Below, piece by piece: positions 51,130 to 60,132 of a stretch of 64,000 nt of DNA (its first letter is position 1; each line of letters opens with the position of its first letter). The position numbers and the translations under genes were made by a program. Source of the stretch: Xylanibacter ruminicola (GTDB lineage Bacteria; Bacteroidota; Bacteroidia; Bacteroidales; Bacteroidaceae). Below the pieces are notes generated by a model. The model was not told where the DNA came from, ran no database searches, and saw nothing but the letters and a program-made list of their open reading frames with translations. The stretch covers positions 1 through 64,000 of the forward strand of contig NZ_FNRF01000002.1 in NCBI RefSeq assembly GCF_900107775.1. Reading direction: 5' to 3'.

Positions 51130-51558
51130 TTACTCGATAACGATCAAAGCATCGTCCTCCATTACACTCTCACCAACTTTTACGCAGATAGCAGTAACCT
51201 TACCATCCTTCTCGGCAGCCAGGTTGTTGGCCATCTTCATAGCCTCGAGAACTACTACTGTATCGCCAGCCTTTACCTCGTCGCCCTCGGCAACCAGAAT
51301 GTCGGTAATAACACCTGGCAGAGGAGCCTTTACGGCATTGGCCTTGTTTACAGCGCCCTTATTGGCTGCAGGAGCATCGTCGGCAGCAGCTGTTGCGGCA
51401 GCCTTAACTACGGGCTTCTTCTTCTCAGGTTCAGCCTGCTTCTCCATTTCAACGGTATACTGTTCGCCGTTAACGGTCAGGGTAGCGATGTTATCAGTAA
51501 TATCGCCTACCACAACCTCGTACTTGTTTCCATTAATGGTATACTTGTATTCTTTCAT
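51130..51558 (-). CDS. mmdC: Biotin carrier subunit of a sodium-pump decarboxylase (MmdC-like)
   Basis: About 142 aa from ATG 51558. The biotin attachment motif is LEAMKMANN with the biotinylated Lys108. Upstream lies an Ala/Lys/Pro-rich flexible linker (about residues 40-75) and an N-terminal domain (YTINGNKYEVVVGDI). It accepts the carboxyl group from methylmalonyl-CoA via MmdA and would pass it to a membrane beta subunit, whose gene is not next to it. It is the last gene of the mce-mmdA-small-mmdC unit and ends in the shared terminator. Confidence 0.88.
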   Translation of the reverse strand: MKEYKYTINGNKYEVVVGDITDNIATLTVNGEQYTVEMEKQAEPEKKKPVVKAAATAAADDAPAANKGAVNKANAVKAPLPGVITDILVAEGDEVKAGDTVVVLEAMKMANNLAAEKDGKVTAICVKVGESVMEDDALIVIE

Positions 51559-51560
51559 TT

Positions 51561-51713
51561 TTAGGGATGTTGAGTGAATGTTTGCGCGTAGCCGTTCCAC
51601 TGGGTGGGGCGCGCGTTAATTGTTATAATGCCCGTTTCAACGTCGTGAACGTTGTTTCCCAGATGCTCGTGCAGGGCCAGGGCAATTGCAGCATATACTT
51701 CGTTATTATTCAT
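51561..51713 (-). CDS. 50-aa protein resembling MmdE or the soluble tail of OadG
   Basis: A short reading frame, easily missed, between mmdA and mmdC: it starts 16 bp after the mmdA stop and ends 2 bp before the mmdC start. It reads NNNEVYAAIALALHEHLG, then VHDVETGIITINARP and a polar end. The AAIALALHEHL and ETGIITI segments look like the conserved C-terminal soluble part of OadG/MmdD subunits. Veillonella MmdE is a 55-aa protein similar to the C-terminus of its MmdD, so this is probably the same kind of assembly subunit (inference). No membrane helix is present, unlike full OadG. Confidence 0.65.
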   Translation of the reverse strand: MNNNEVYAAIALALHEHLGNNVHDVETGIITINARPTQWNGYAQTFTQHP

Positions 51714-51729
51714 AATTATCAATAATCAA

Positions 51730-53295
51730 TTACATAGGGATGTTACCGTGCTTCTTAGCGGGCAGCGAGTCGCGCTTGGTAGCGAGCTGAGCCAGACCGC
51801 GGCAGATGCGGAAACGAGTGTTGCGTGGCTCGATAACATCATCGATGTAGCCATACTTGGCTGCCTGATAAGGATTAGCGAAGAGCTCGTTGTACTCGTC
51901 CTCCTTCTCAGCGATGAATGCCTTAACGTCCTCGCCAGCCTCTTTCTTTGCCTTAGCCTCCTTAGCGTACAGTACGGCAGCAGCACCCGATGCACCCATA
52001 ACGGCGATCTCGGCTGATGGCCATGCGTAGTTAAGGTCGGTATGCAGCTGCTTAGAGCCCATAACGATGTGTGAACCACCGTACGACTTACGCAGAGTAA
52101 CAGTAATCTTGGGCACGGTAGCCTCGCCGTAAGCGTAGAGCAGCTGAGCACCGTGCAGGATAACTGCGTTGTACTCCTGACCTGTACCAGGCAGGAATCC
52201 TGGAACGTCAACGAGTGATACGATAGGAATATTGAAGGCGTCGCAGAAACGAACGAAACGGGCACCCTTACGGCTGGCGTTAACGTCGAGCACACCAGCG
52301 TAGCAAGCAGGCTGGTTGGCAACGATACCTACGCTCTGACCGTTGAAGCGAGCAAAACCTACGATGATGTTCTTAGCGAACTTAGGCTGTACCTCGAAGA
52401 ACTCGCCGTTATCGGTAATAGCAGCGATAACCTTGTACATATCGTATGCCTCGTTGGGGTTCTCAGGGATAATCTCGTTCAGAGTGTCCTCCATACGGTT
52501 GATAGGATCGGTGCAAGGCTTCGAAGGAGCTGTCTCCATGTTATTAGATGGGATGTAGCTCAGCAGAGTCTTGATCATCTGCAGACCCTCTTCCTCGGTC
52601 TTAGCTGTGAAGTGGGTTACACCCGACTTGGTAGCGTGAACCGATGCACCACCCAGGTGCTCCTGGTCGATATCCTCGCCGGTAACGGTCTTTACAACCT
52701 TTGGACCTGTGAGGAACATGTATGATGTACCCTCCATCATCAGGGTAAAGTCGGTAAGAGCGGGGCTGTAAACAGAACCACCGGCGCAAGGACCGAAGAT
52801 ACCTGAAATCTGAGGAATAACACCTGAAGCCAGGATGTTACGCTCGAAAATCTCGGCGAAACCAGCCAGAGAGTTGATACCCTCCTGAATACGTGCACCA
52901 CCCGAATCGTTGATACCAATAACAGGAGCGCCCATCTTCATGGCCATATCCATAATCTTACAAATCTTCTGACTCATAGTCTCCGACAGAGAACCTGCAT
53001 GTACTGTAAAGTCCTGTGCGAAGACGAATACCAGACGACCATCGATAGTACCTGAACCGGCTACTACACCATCACCAAGGAACTGCTTCTTCTCCATACC
53101 GAAGTTATGGCAGCGATGCTCCTTAAACATATCGTACTCTTCGAACGAACCCTCGTCGAGCAGCATGTCAATACGCTCACGAGCGGTATACTTACCACGG
53201 TCGTGCTGTTTCTGAATAGCTTTCTCACCACCACCGAGACGGGCCTGTTCGCGCTTCTCGATGAGTTGCTTGATTTTTTCTAATTGTTTGCTCAT
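51730..53295 (-). CDS. mmdA: Methylmalonyl-CoA decarboxylase/acyl-CoA carboxyltransferase alpha subunit
   Basis: A 521-aa carboxyltransferase. It contains the acyl-CoA-binding region ([31 protein letters not shown] start; [24 protein letters not shown]) and the carboxybiotin-binding half ([41 protein letters not shown]). Together with the epimerase in front and the biotin carrier behind it, it is most likely the alpha subunit of a methylmalonyl-CoA decarboxylase. That enzyme turns (S)-methylmalonyl-CoA into propionyl-CoA and, in the sodium-pumping form, exports sodium. A propionyl-CoA carboxylase role is the main alternative. Confidence 0.93.
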   Translation of the reverse strand: MSKQLEKIKQLIEKREQARLGGGEKAIQKQHDRGKYTARERIDMLLDEGSFEEYDMFKEHRCHNFGMEKKQFLGDGVVAGSGTIDGRLVFVFAQDFTVHAGSLSETMSQKICKIMDMAMKMGAPVIGINDSGGARIQEGINSLAGFAEIFERNILASGVIPQISGIFGPCAGGSVYSPALTDFTLMMEGTSYMFLTGPKVVKTVTGEDIDQEHLGGASVHATKSGVTHFTAKTEEEGLQMIKTLLSYIPSNNMETAPSKPCTDPINRMEDTLNEIIPENPNEAYDMYKVIAAITDNGEFFEVQPKFAKNIIVGFARFNGQSVGIVANQPACYAGVLDVNASRKGARFVRFCDAFNIPIVSLVDVPGFLPGTGQEYNAVILHGAQLLYAYGEATVPKITVTLRKSYGGSHIVMGSKQLHTDLNYAWPSAEIAVMGASGAAAVLYAKEAKAKKEAGEDVKAFIAEKEDEYNELFANPYQAAKYGYIDDVIEPRNTRFRICRGLAQLATKRDSLPAKKHGNIPM

Positions 53296-53333
53296 TTCTT
53301 TTTTTATATTTTGAGAATATACTTTCTTTATGA

Positions 53334-53744
53334 TTACTCAGGGTGCTCGCAGAGCTCTGTCAGGATACCGCAGGTTGATTTGGGGTGCAGGAATGCGATG
53401 TTCAATCCCTCGGCGCCCTTACGTGGTTTCTCGTCGATCAGGCGAACACCCTTCTCCGAAACCTCGGCCAGACCTTTGGCTACACCGTCCTCAACACAGA
53501 AAGCTACATGATGTACACCCTTGTTGCCTTTGTCGAGCCACTTCTGGATGGTGCTCTCAGGTGATGTGGGCTCCAGCAGCTCGAGCTTTACCTCGCCACA
53601 ACGCAGGAAGGCAGTCTTCACTTTCTGGTCCTCAACTACTTCTGTTGCATAACACTCCAGACCCAGCACGTCAGTAAAATACGGCAGGCTTTCTTCAATG
53701 CTCTGGACGGCAATACCCAGATGCTCAATGTGCGAAATCTTCAT
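53334..53744 (-). CDS. mce: Methylmalonyl-CoA epimerase
   Basis: A 136-aa glyoxalase-fold enzyme that interconverts (R)- and (S)-methylmalonyl-CoA. Metal-binding residues are in IEHLGIAV (His8), GVHHVAF, KLELLEP and the C-terminal CGILTEL glutamate. Length and order match the family. It is the first gene of mce-mmdA-MmdE-like-mmdC, with its own promoter, and it completes the route from succinyl-CoA to propionyl-CoA when combined with methylmalonyl-CoA mutase (not in this window). Confidence 0.95.
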   Translation of the reverse strand: MKISHIEHLGIAVQSIEESLPYFTDVLGLECYATEVVEDQKVKTAFLRCGEVKLELLEPTSPESTIQKWLDKGNKGVHHVAFCVEDGVAKGLAEVSEKGVRLIDEKPRKGAEGLNIAFLHPKSTCGILTELCEHPE

Positions 53745-53778
53745 AACCTTAAAAATTAGAATTAATATTTTCGAATTG

Positions 53779-53807
53779 CAAAGGTACAGAAAATAATCTT
53801 AAAACAA
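53779..53807 (-). promoter_or_regulatory. Promoter of the methylmalonyl-CoA operon
   Basis: On the minus strand the -7 box is TACCTTTG (53779-53786) with TTG (53805-53807) 18 bp upstream. Confidence 0.65.
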
Positions 53808-53834
53808 GTATACACCCTAAATAATTAAACTTTA

Positions 53835-56195
53835 TTAAAACTCTATACTTATTTTTCCGTTGATTTGTCTACCTGTAAGGTAGTTGGGTACAGCCCATTG
53901 GATGTTGGTTACATCGGTTACCCAATAGTAGCTGTTAACGTTAGAAATGCCGAACAGGTTCAGACAGTCGATACCCAACCAGATGCCCTTTATACCTTTG
54001 GTGTTTTTCAAAGCACAATAACTCATACCGATATCGGCACGTTTGTAGGCTGGGGCGCGGAATTGCTGCTGTTCCAGTCCTCTGTGTGGCGCACCAAAGG
54101 GCAGACCGTCGGCAAATGCCAGCCGCAGCGTCATCTTCCATCGCTCTGTTCCAGGGAAATAATCGGTAAAATGCAGGTTCAAAGCCCAGCGTTGGTCGGT
54201 GGGTAAGGGTATCCATTGGTTGTTGAATTTCTGTCGGGTACTCATCAGCGAGAGGGTGAGCCATGAGTCGGTTCCTGGCACAAATTCGCCGTACAGTTTC
54301 AGGTCGATACCTGTAGCGTAACCCTTGGTAAGATTCTCACCGTAATAGGTAATCTTCATGTTCTGTACATTATACGGAATCAGGTTGCTAAGCGCTTTGT
54401 AATAGGCCTCGGCTGTAAATTTGAACGGACGGTTCAGCATCCTGAAGCGGTAGTCGGCTGCAGCTATGAAATGGATAGACTGCTGACTCTTGATATGGCT
54501 ATTCAGCGTGGCTGTTGTGATGCCGTTAACCGTAGTGGTGTCGCGCATCTCTTTGTAGAATGGCGCCTGATAATACAAACCTGTTGCGAATCTGAATGTG
54601 AGATCGCTATTGAATGCCGGTACGATGGCTAATGAGGCTCTGGGTGATACGGTTGTTTCCTTGTTATAACTCCAGTTGGCAATTCTTACGCCGTAATTCA
54701 GCGTAAAGTAATTGTCGCCTTTTACCCAGCGGTAAACATCTTGTATGTATGCCTCAATTCTGTTGCTTCTGATGTCGTTCCTGGCATTCAGCGTGTATAT
54801 CAGGTTCAGCTTGTCGGCAGAGTGGGGAATGGAGTAGCCACTCGAGTCGCGCATCTCGTATTCGCGTGACTGTTCCTTGATGTGTTCTGTCTTATAGCTA
54901 ATGCCTGCCTCAATGTCGTGATGGTGTGTTTGATGGCGGACTATCAGCTTGAAACTGAGTACATCTGCCTTCAGATAATTGCGGGCGTGCTCCAAATAGG
55001 TACCCACGCCTAAACTCTCCTGTGTCTGCGTGTCGTTTAGCCAATACTGGCCTGCGATGTCGTACGTTTCGCGTTCCTTGGTGTGGAATGCTGATGTAAT
55101 AAACTTTATACTGGTTGAATCACTAATTCTACGTGTAATTCCAAGTGCGCCGAATAGGGTGCTGAAACGGTCCTTTTCCTGCCCGTCGAAATATACTTTA
55201 AACTGCTTGACATCGGCTATAGTACCGAAACTTGTTTCTCTGTCTTTGGGCGTAAAGTTGTAATGATTGTCGGCTATATTGCCTATGAAATCTATGTTCC
55301 ACCTTTTGTTTGGGTTGTAGCTTATATATGTCTGATAATCAAGAAAATTTGGTTTGTATTCTCCTGTTGTCTCTAATGTGTTTAGCAGGTAGCGGTTGGT
55401 CTTGTATCTGATGCCGTGACTCATCGAGAAACGGCTGTTGCCGTAACCGATAAAACCACTCGCACCCAACAGCGAGGCTGTGGCGTTGGCCTCAAAGCCT
55501 TTTATGTGTCGGTATGTGATGTCTAGTACCGACGACATTTTGTCGCCATATTTTGCTTCGTATCCGCCTGTAGAAAAACCGATTTTCTCAACCATATTAG
55601 GGTTGATGACCGACAGACCTTCCTGCTGTCCGCTACTAATTAATAAAGGTCGGTATACCTCAATCTGGTTAATATAAACCGAGTTCTCGTCGAACGATCC
55701 GCCGCGTACATTATATTGCGATGACAGCTCGTTGTGGCTCGATACACCCGCCTGCTGCTGTATCATCTCCTCGACCGCATTTCCCGTGGTTGAAGGTGTT
55801 TGTTTCAGGTGTTTGGTGTCCAGTTGTTCTGTCTGTGATGTCTGTCGGCGACGTTGCGTTACTGTTACCTCGCTCAGCGTTGCTGCCGGATGCATCACAA
55901 TCTGTACCGTCATTTTGCCTTTGGGGCGTTTAAACACGCGTTTTCTAACGCCATAGCCCACCATCGTGAACTTTACTACAACCGAGTCGGCTGTGCTCAG
56001 ACCGATGCTGAACTCGCCTTTCAGATTAGTCATGGTTAGCTTTCCCTGGGCGGCGCACGATATGGTTACAAGTTCCAATGCATGCCCATCTTCGTCGATC
56101 ACTTTCCCCTTCAGGGTGAAGTCATCGGCGGCTGCTGTCAGGGTACTCATCAATAGTACCAATATGATGATGAATTTGTTTAATTTGCGTATCAT
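53835..56195 (-). CDS. TonB-dependent receptor with N-terminal carboxypeptidase-like domain
   Basis: A 786-aa outer-membrane receptor. The signal peptide ends around AAA/D (residue 23). Residues about 25-110 are a carboxypeptidase-regulatory-like beta-sandwich (LKGKVIDEDGHALELVTISC). A plug follows (NVRGGSFDENSVYINQIEVYRP, GGYEAKYGDKMSSVLDITYR), then a long beta-barrel ending KISIEF. This architecture, without a SusD neighbour, fits the slim TonB receptors of Bacteroidota whose ligands are often peptides or iron complexes. It lies divergent to a secreted C10 protease (115-bp gap), which makes peptide uptake a reasonable but unproven guess. Confidence 0.88.
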   Translation of the reverse strand: MIRKLNKFIIILVLLMSTLTAAADDFTLKGKVIDEDGHALELVTISCAAQGKLTMTNLKGEFSIGLSTADSVVVKFTMVGYGVRKRVFKRPKGKMTVQIVMHPAATLSEVTVTQRRRQTSQTEQLDTKHLKQTPSTTGNAVEEMIQQQAGVSSHNELSSQYNVRGGSFDENSVYINQIEVYRPLLISSGQQEGLSVINPNMVEKIGFSTGGYEAKYGDKMSSVLDITYRHIKGFEANATASLLGASGFIGYGNSRFSMSHGIRYKTNRYLLNTLETTGEYKPNFLDYQTYISYNPNKRWNIDFIGNIADNHYNFTPKDRETSFGTIADVKQFKVYFDGQEKDRFSTLFGALGITRRISDSTSIKFITSAFHTKERETYDIAGQYWLNDTQTQESLGVGTYLEHARNYLKADVLSFKLIVRHQTHHHDIEAGISYKTEHIKEQSREYEMRDSSGYSIPHSADKLNLIYTLNARNDIRSNRIEAYIQDVYRWVKGDNYFTLNYGVRIANWSYNKETTVSPRASLAIVPAFNSDLTFRFATGLYYQAPFYKEMRDTTTVNGITTATLNSHIKSQQSIHFIAAADYRFRMLNRPFKFTAEAYYKALSNLIPYNVQNMKITYYGENLTKGYATGIDLKLYGEFVPGTDSWLTLSLMSTRQKFNNQWIPLPTDQRWALNLHFTDYFPGTERWKMTLRLAFADGLPFGAPHRGLEQQQFRAPAYKRADIGMSYCALKNTKGIKGIWLGIDCLNLFGISNVNSYYWVTDVTNIQWAVPNYLTGRQINGKISIEF

Positions 56196-56249
56196 TATAA
56201 CATAATAACGGAAAAATCGCGCTTTTATTTGCTAATAATTTGTTTTTTC

Positions 56250-56280
56250 TTTGCTATTTCGACAAAAATGTCTATTTTTG
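56250..56280 (+). promoter_or_regulatory. Promoter of the C10 protease gene
   Basis: The -7 box is TATTTTTG (56273-56280) with TTTG (56250-56253) 19 bp upstream. Confidence 0.7.
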
Positions 56281-56309
56281 CACTATAAAACCATCAAATT
56301 GTTACAATT

Positions 56310-58679
56310 ATGAAGAAATATCTACTCTCAACCTACCTGGTGCTATTCAGCTTCTTGCTGACGATGGCAGCACCTGTTGACGAACAGTCAGCACGTAAAA
56401 TTGCTAGTGATTTCTTGCGTGGAAAAATGCCGCAGGTAACCCGTGCGGCCAGTGTTGAGTTAACCCGTGCCATAACAGGCGTAGCTGATGGAGACAGCGC
56501 TGGTATATATGTGTTTAATTGTGATGGCGGTTTTGTGGTTATTAGTGCAGATGACGAACTGCCGTCGGTACTGGCATATGGCTTGAAGAATAGCTATGAT
56601 GTCCAGACGGCTCCTCCTGCCATGAAGGCCATGCTCGAGGCTTATAACTATGCGGTGAACAGTACCGTAAAAACACGTGCTGCTATCCCAACGCATGCAG
56701 ATGTTTCTCCTCTGATTCAGACTCAATGGAATCAGCAGGCACCTTATAATAAGTATTGTACTACAGAGGCAGGTGAAACCTGTCCTACAGGCTGTGTTGC
56801 TACTGCATTAGCTCAGGTTATGTATTATCACAAATGGCCTAGTACATTTAATTGGGACGCGATGAAGGCGAGCTATTCGTCTGATGATACAGGTGACGCT
56901 GTTGAAGCAGTTGCCAAGTTGATGGCTGACGTAGGCGAGAAGGTATTCATGAAATACGGTATAGAAAGTTCAAGTGCCAATGATTACGATGCTTGTGAAG
57001 CGCTTCGTATCCAATATGGCTATGCTGAAACCTCGAATGTTGCTGAGCGTTCATGCTATACTGCCCAGGGCTGGGATGAAGTCGTTTATAATGAGTTGGC
57101 AGCTAATCGTCCAGTCTTATATTCTGCTCAGTCAGCCTCTTCTGGTCAGGGAATTGTAGGTCATGCCTTTATTTTAGATGGCTATCAGGCTAAAGATGGT
57201 GTGGGCTATTTCCATGTTAACTGGGGTTGGGGAGGCTCAAGCGATGATTACTTCCTGATTTCTGTCTTGAATCCTGAAAAGCAATATACGGGTGGTAATG
57301 CTGGCTCAAGTGGTTATTCTTTCAGCCAGTCAGCGCTTGTTGGTGTTGAGAAAGGTGAACAGTCTGCTGCAAAATCTATGCGTTTGTCTTTATATAAATG
57401 CGCTATTGAAAGCGATAGAGGAACCTATACGCGTAATTCTGCATCGGAAAATTTCCCTGAAATCCAGTTGACGCTTGGCGTTAGTAATATGACTAGACCT
57501 ACTGGGGCCCGTTACTATGATTTGGCTTATGCTTTGTACAAGGATAATAAACTAGTGGAAATCATTGATTCTATTTCTCTGAAGGATGTTATAGGGGAAC
57601 CGCTGGATTATTTGTATGGAGGAACTTTTAATACTGGAACTTTTGCTTTTGGTAAAAACCTTGCTAATGGTACTTATCAGATACGAATGTTGAGTAAAGA
57701 GTCGGGAAAGAGCTTGTGGCAATTGGCTATAGGGGCTACTTGTCGTTATATTGATTTGACAATCAACGGTAATCAAATGACAACTAAGTCATACGGAAAA
57801 TTTGAAGTGTCTGCCGTTTCTAATTTTATTATCAATTCAGTAACTGTAAGCGAGAATTGTGAAGTAGGTAAGCCAATAACAATTACCGTAAACGTAACAG
57901 ATAAGAACAAGACAAACAATGCCCCATTGTTCCTGTATGGTAATGCCAGCTTAGAGCAGGGAGCTGATAAGTTCCAACTCTTGACAGGAGGCGGTACCAA
58001 CCTTGAACCTGGTGAGACGGGCGATGTTGTGCTCGAATATACACCTCAGCGCGCTGGTAAATTTGTGTTCTATTTAAGTGGTAATAGTAGTGAGCTCACA
58101 GATTCACTCTATCGTTTCGAGGCTAATGTTTCGGGATTGGCATTAGTGATGGATCTGGAAGTCGAAGGTGCAAAGAAATCCTCTTCTGTTTGGAATGAAG
58201 CATCTACAGGAACTGTTTTGAAGGGTGTTGCGCACATTACGAATTACGGTTCGGAAGATTATAATAACAATATTGGTATTATATTGTATGGCGGTAAGGC
58301 GCCGAATGAAATTGAGCATATATCTACTGTAGGAAAATCGGTTAATATTGCTATTGGCGCAACTGTGGATGTTCCATTCAGTTTCGAGAATCTTACGGTC
58401 GGTAATTATTACCTGCCGCTGTTCTATGGGCGTAATGGCGATGATATATTCCCGCTTAATTTCGAACTCTTTGAGGAGAATGGTGAACAGTATTTCTCAT
58501 ACAGCTATGATTCAGTCTATCTTTTGTTAGAGGATACAGCCATTCAGGGTATCGTGCAGGATGCACCTGACGCCGACGTTTATGACATGCGTGGCGTAAG
58601 ACTGGGTAAGGCTTCTGAACTGAAGAGTCTGCCTAAGGGCGTATATATTATTAATAAGAAGAAAGTGGTAAACAAATAA
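56310..58679 (+). CDS. Secreted C10-family cysteine protease (interpain/streptopain-like)
   Basis: A 789-aa exported protease. The signal peptide ends around TMA/AP (residue 21). A Spi-like inhibitory propeptide follows (about residues 25-125, including ARKIASDFLRGKMPQ and GFVVISADDELPSVLAYG). The catalytic domain has Cys162 in CPTGCVATALAQVM, His285 in GHAFILDGY and the NWGWGG segment (Asn304). About 440 residues of C-terminal beta domains follow. It ends DMRGVRLGKASEL, then LPKGVYIINKKKVV, much like the GH10 tail. Prevotella interpain A, a C10 protease, degrades complement C3; whether this one does is unknown. Confidence 0.93.
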   Translation: MKKYLLSTYLVLFSFLLTMAAPVDEQSARKIASDFLRGKMPQVTRAASVELTRAITGVADGDSAGIYVFNCDGGFVVISADDELPSVLAYGLKNSYDVQTAPPAMKAMLEAYNYAVNSTVKTRAAIPTHADVSPLIQTQWNQQAPYNKYCTTEAGETCPTGCVATALAQVMYYHKWPSTFNWDAMKASYSSDDTGDAVEAVAKLMADVGEKVFMKYGIESSSANDYDACEALRIQYGYAETSNVAERSCYTAQGWDEVVYNELAANRPVLYSAQSASSGQGIVGHAFILDGYQAKDGVGYFHVNWGWGGSSDDYFLISVLNPEKQYTGGNAGSSGYSFSQSALVGVEKGEQSAAKSMRLSLYKCAIESDRGTYTRNSASENFPEIQLTLGVSNMTRPTGARYYDLAYALYKDNKLVEIIDSISLKDVIGEPLDYLYGGTFNTGTFAFGKNLANGTYQIRMLSKESGKSLWQLAIGATCRYIDLTINGNQMTTKSYGKFEVSAVSNFIINSVTVSENCEVGKPITITVNVTDKNKTNNAPLFLYGNASLEQGADKFQLLTGGGTNLEPGETGDVVLEYTPQRAGKFVFYLSGNSSELTDSLYRFEANVSGLALVMDLEVEGAKKSSSVWNEASTGTVLKGVAHITNYGSEDYNNNIGIILYGGKAPNEIEHISTVGKSVNIAIGATVDVPFSFENLTVGNYYLPLFYGRNGDDIFPLNFELFEENGEQYFSYSYDSVYLLLEDTAIQGIVQDAPDADVYDMRGVRLGKASELKSLPKGVYIINKKKVVNK

Positions 58680-58685
58680 ACGATT

Positions 58686-59135
58686 ATGATTGATTATATC
58701 ATGCAACATCTCTGGCAGTTATGGGCTGCTGTAGCACTCATCTGTCTGATACTCGAACTGACGGCGGGCGATTTCTTCATCATCTGCTTCGCTATCGGAG
58801 CTGTACCTGCAGCTATCGTGGCAGCTATTGGTGCGGGCACTTATTATCAGATTGTGGTGTTTGCGGTTGTAACACTCGTTAGCTTGTTTTATGTGCGCCC
58901 CTTTGCTAAGCGCTATCTGCATAAAGGCGAAGACAAACGCATTAGTAATGCCGATGCGTTGCTGGGTCGACAGGGCAGGGTGGTAGAGCCTATCCAAGCT
59001 GATGGTTTCGGACGTGTGCAGATAGATGGCGACATCTGGAAAGCTGTAACCAAGAGCGAGACCGACATCCCAGAGGGTGCCAACGTTGTTGTGGTGGATC
59101 GTGCGTCAACCATCATTACGGTGGAGAGAATGTAA
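58686..59135 (+). CDS. NfeD-family membrane protein
   Basis: A 149-aa protein with two or three N-terminal membrane helices (about residues 8-70). A C-terminal OB-fold domain starts with NADALLGRQGRVVEPIQADGFGRVQIDGDIWKAV. NfeD proteins act with SPFH proteins in membrane microdomains. That pairing is exactly what follows here: the SPFH gene begins 26 bp downstream. It starts 6 bp after the C10 protease stop and may be read from the same transcript. Confidence 0.9.
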   Translation: MIDYIMQHLWQLWAAVALICLILELTAGDFFIICFAIGAVPAAIVAAIGAGTYYQIVVFAVVTLVSLFYVRPFAKRYLHKGEDKRISNADALLGRQGRVVEPIQADGFGRVQIDGDIWKAVTKSETDIPEGANVVVVDRASTIITVERM

Positions 59136-59161
59136 AAATTTAAAAATTAAAGAATTAAAAA

Positions 59162-60115
59162 ATGGATATAATGTCTTACATCCTGATAGCCATTGTGGTA
59201 TGCGTGGTTATCTTTGCCAAAATGGCACTTGTGATTATTCCTCAGTCAGAAACCAAGATCATCGAACGTCTGGGTCGTTACTATGCTACGCTCCAGCCAG
59301 GTATCAACATCATTATTCCGTTCATCGATCGTGCTAAGTCGATAGTTGTTCTTCATCACGGACGCTATATGTACTCTACCACCATCGATCTGCGTGAACA
59401 GGTATACGATTTTCCAAAGCAGAATGTGATTACAAAAGATAATGTACAGACAGAGATTAACGCGCTGCTGTATTTCCAGATTGTAGATCCTTTCAAGGCT
59501 ACCTATGAGATTAATAACCTGCCCAATGCTATCGAGAAACTTACTCAGACCACTCTGCGTAACATCATCGGTGAGCTGGAGCTCGACGAGACGCTGACAT
59601 CTCGCGATACCATCAATAAAAAACTCTCTGCCGTACTTGATGATGCTACCGATAAGTGGGGCGTTAAGGTTAATCGCGTAGAGCTGCAGGATATCACACC
59701 TCCAGATTCGGTACTTACAGCGATGGAGAAGCAGATGCAGGCCGAGCGTAATAAGCGTGCCCAGATTCTGACCTCTGAGGGACAGAAGGCTGCCGAGATT
59801 CTGGCTTCTGAAGGTGAGAAGACAGCTATCGTTAACAAGGCCGAAGCTGCTAAGCAGCAGGCTATCCTGCAGGCCGAGGGTGAGGCTCAGGCTCGTATCC
59901 GTAAAGCCGAGGCCGAAGCAAAGGCTATTGAGCTGATTACTCAGGCTGTAGGTAAGAGCACCAATCCTGCCAACTACCTGCTGGCTCAGAAGTATATTCA
60001 GATGATGCAGGAACTTGCAGAGGGCGACAAGACAAAGACCGTCTACCTGCCGTATGAGGCCACTAACCTCCTTGGTTCAATCGGCGGCATCAAAGATTTA
60101 TTTAAAGCAGAATAA
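59162..60115 (+). CDS. SPFH/Band 7 (stomatin-like, QmcA-type) protein
   Basis: A 317-aa protein with one N-terminal membrane helix (residues 4-27). The SPFH domain contains VIIPQSETKIIERLGRYYATLQPGINIIIPFID and ELDETLTSRDTINKKL. A long charged coiled coil follows (about residues 175-265, rich in AEAKAIE). SPFH proteins oligomerise in the membrane and support membrane-protein quality control. It is paired with NfeD upstream and followed 17 bp later by dapA. Confidence 0.93.
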   Translation: MDIMSYILIAIVVCVVIFAKMALVIIPQSETKIIERLGRYYATLQPGINIIIPFIDRAKSIVVLHHGRYMYSTTIDLREQVYDFPKQNVITKDNVQTEINALLYFQIVDPFKATYEINNLPNAIEKLTQTTLRNIIGELELDETLTSRDTINKKLSAVLDDATDKWGVKVNRVELQDITPPDSVLTAMEKQMQAERNKRAQILTSEGQKAAEILASEGEKTAIVNKAEAAKQQAILQAEGEAQARIRKAEAEAKAIELITQAVGKSTNPANYLLAQKYIQMMQELAEGDKTKTVYLPYEATNLLGSIGGIKDLFKAE

Positions 60116-60132
60116 TAGCAACACAATTATAC

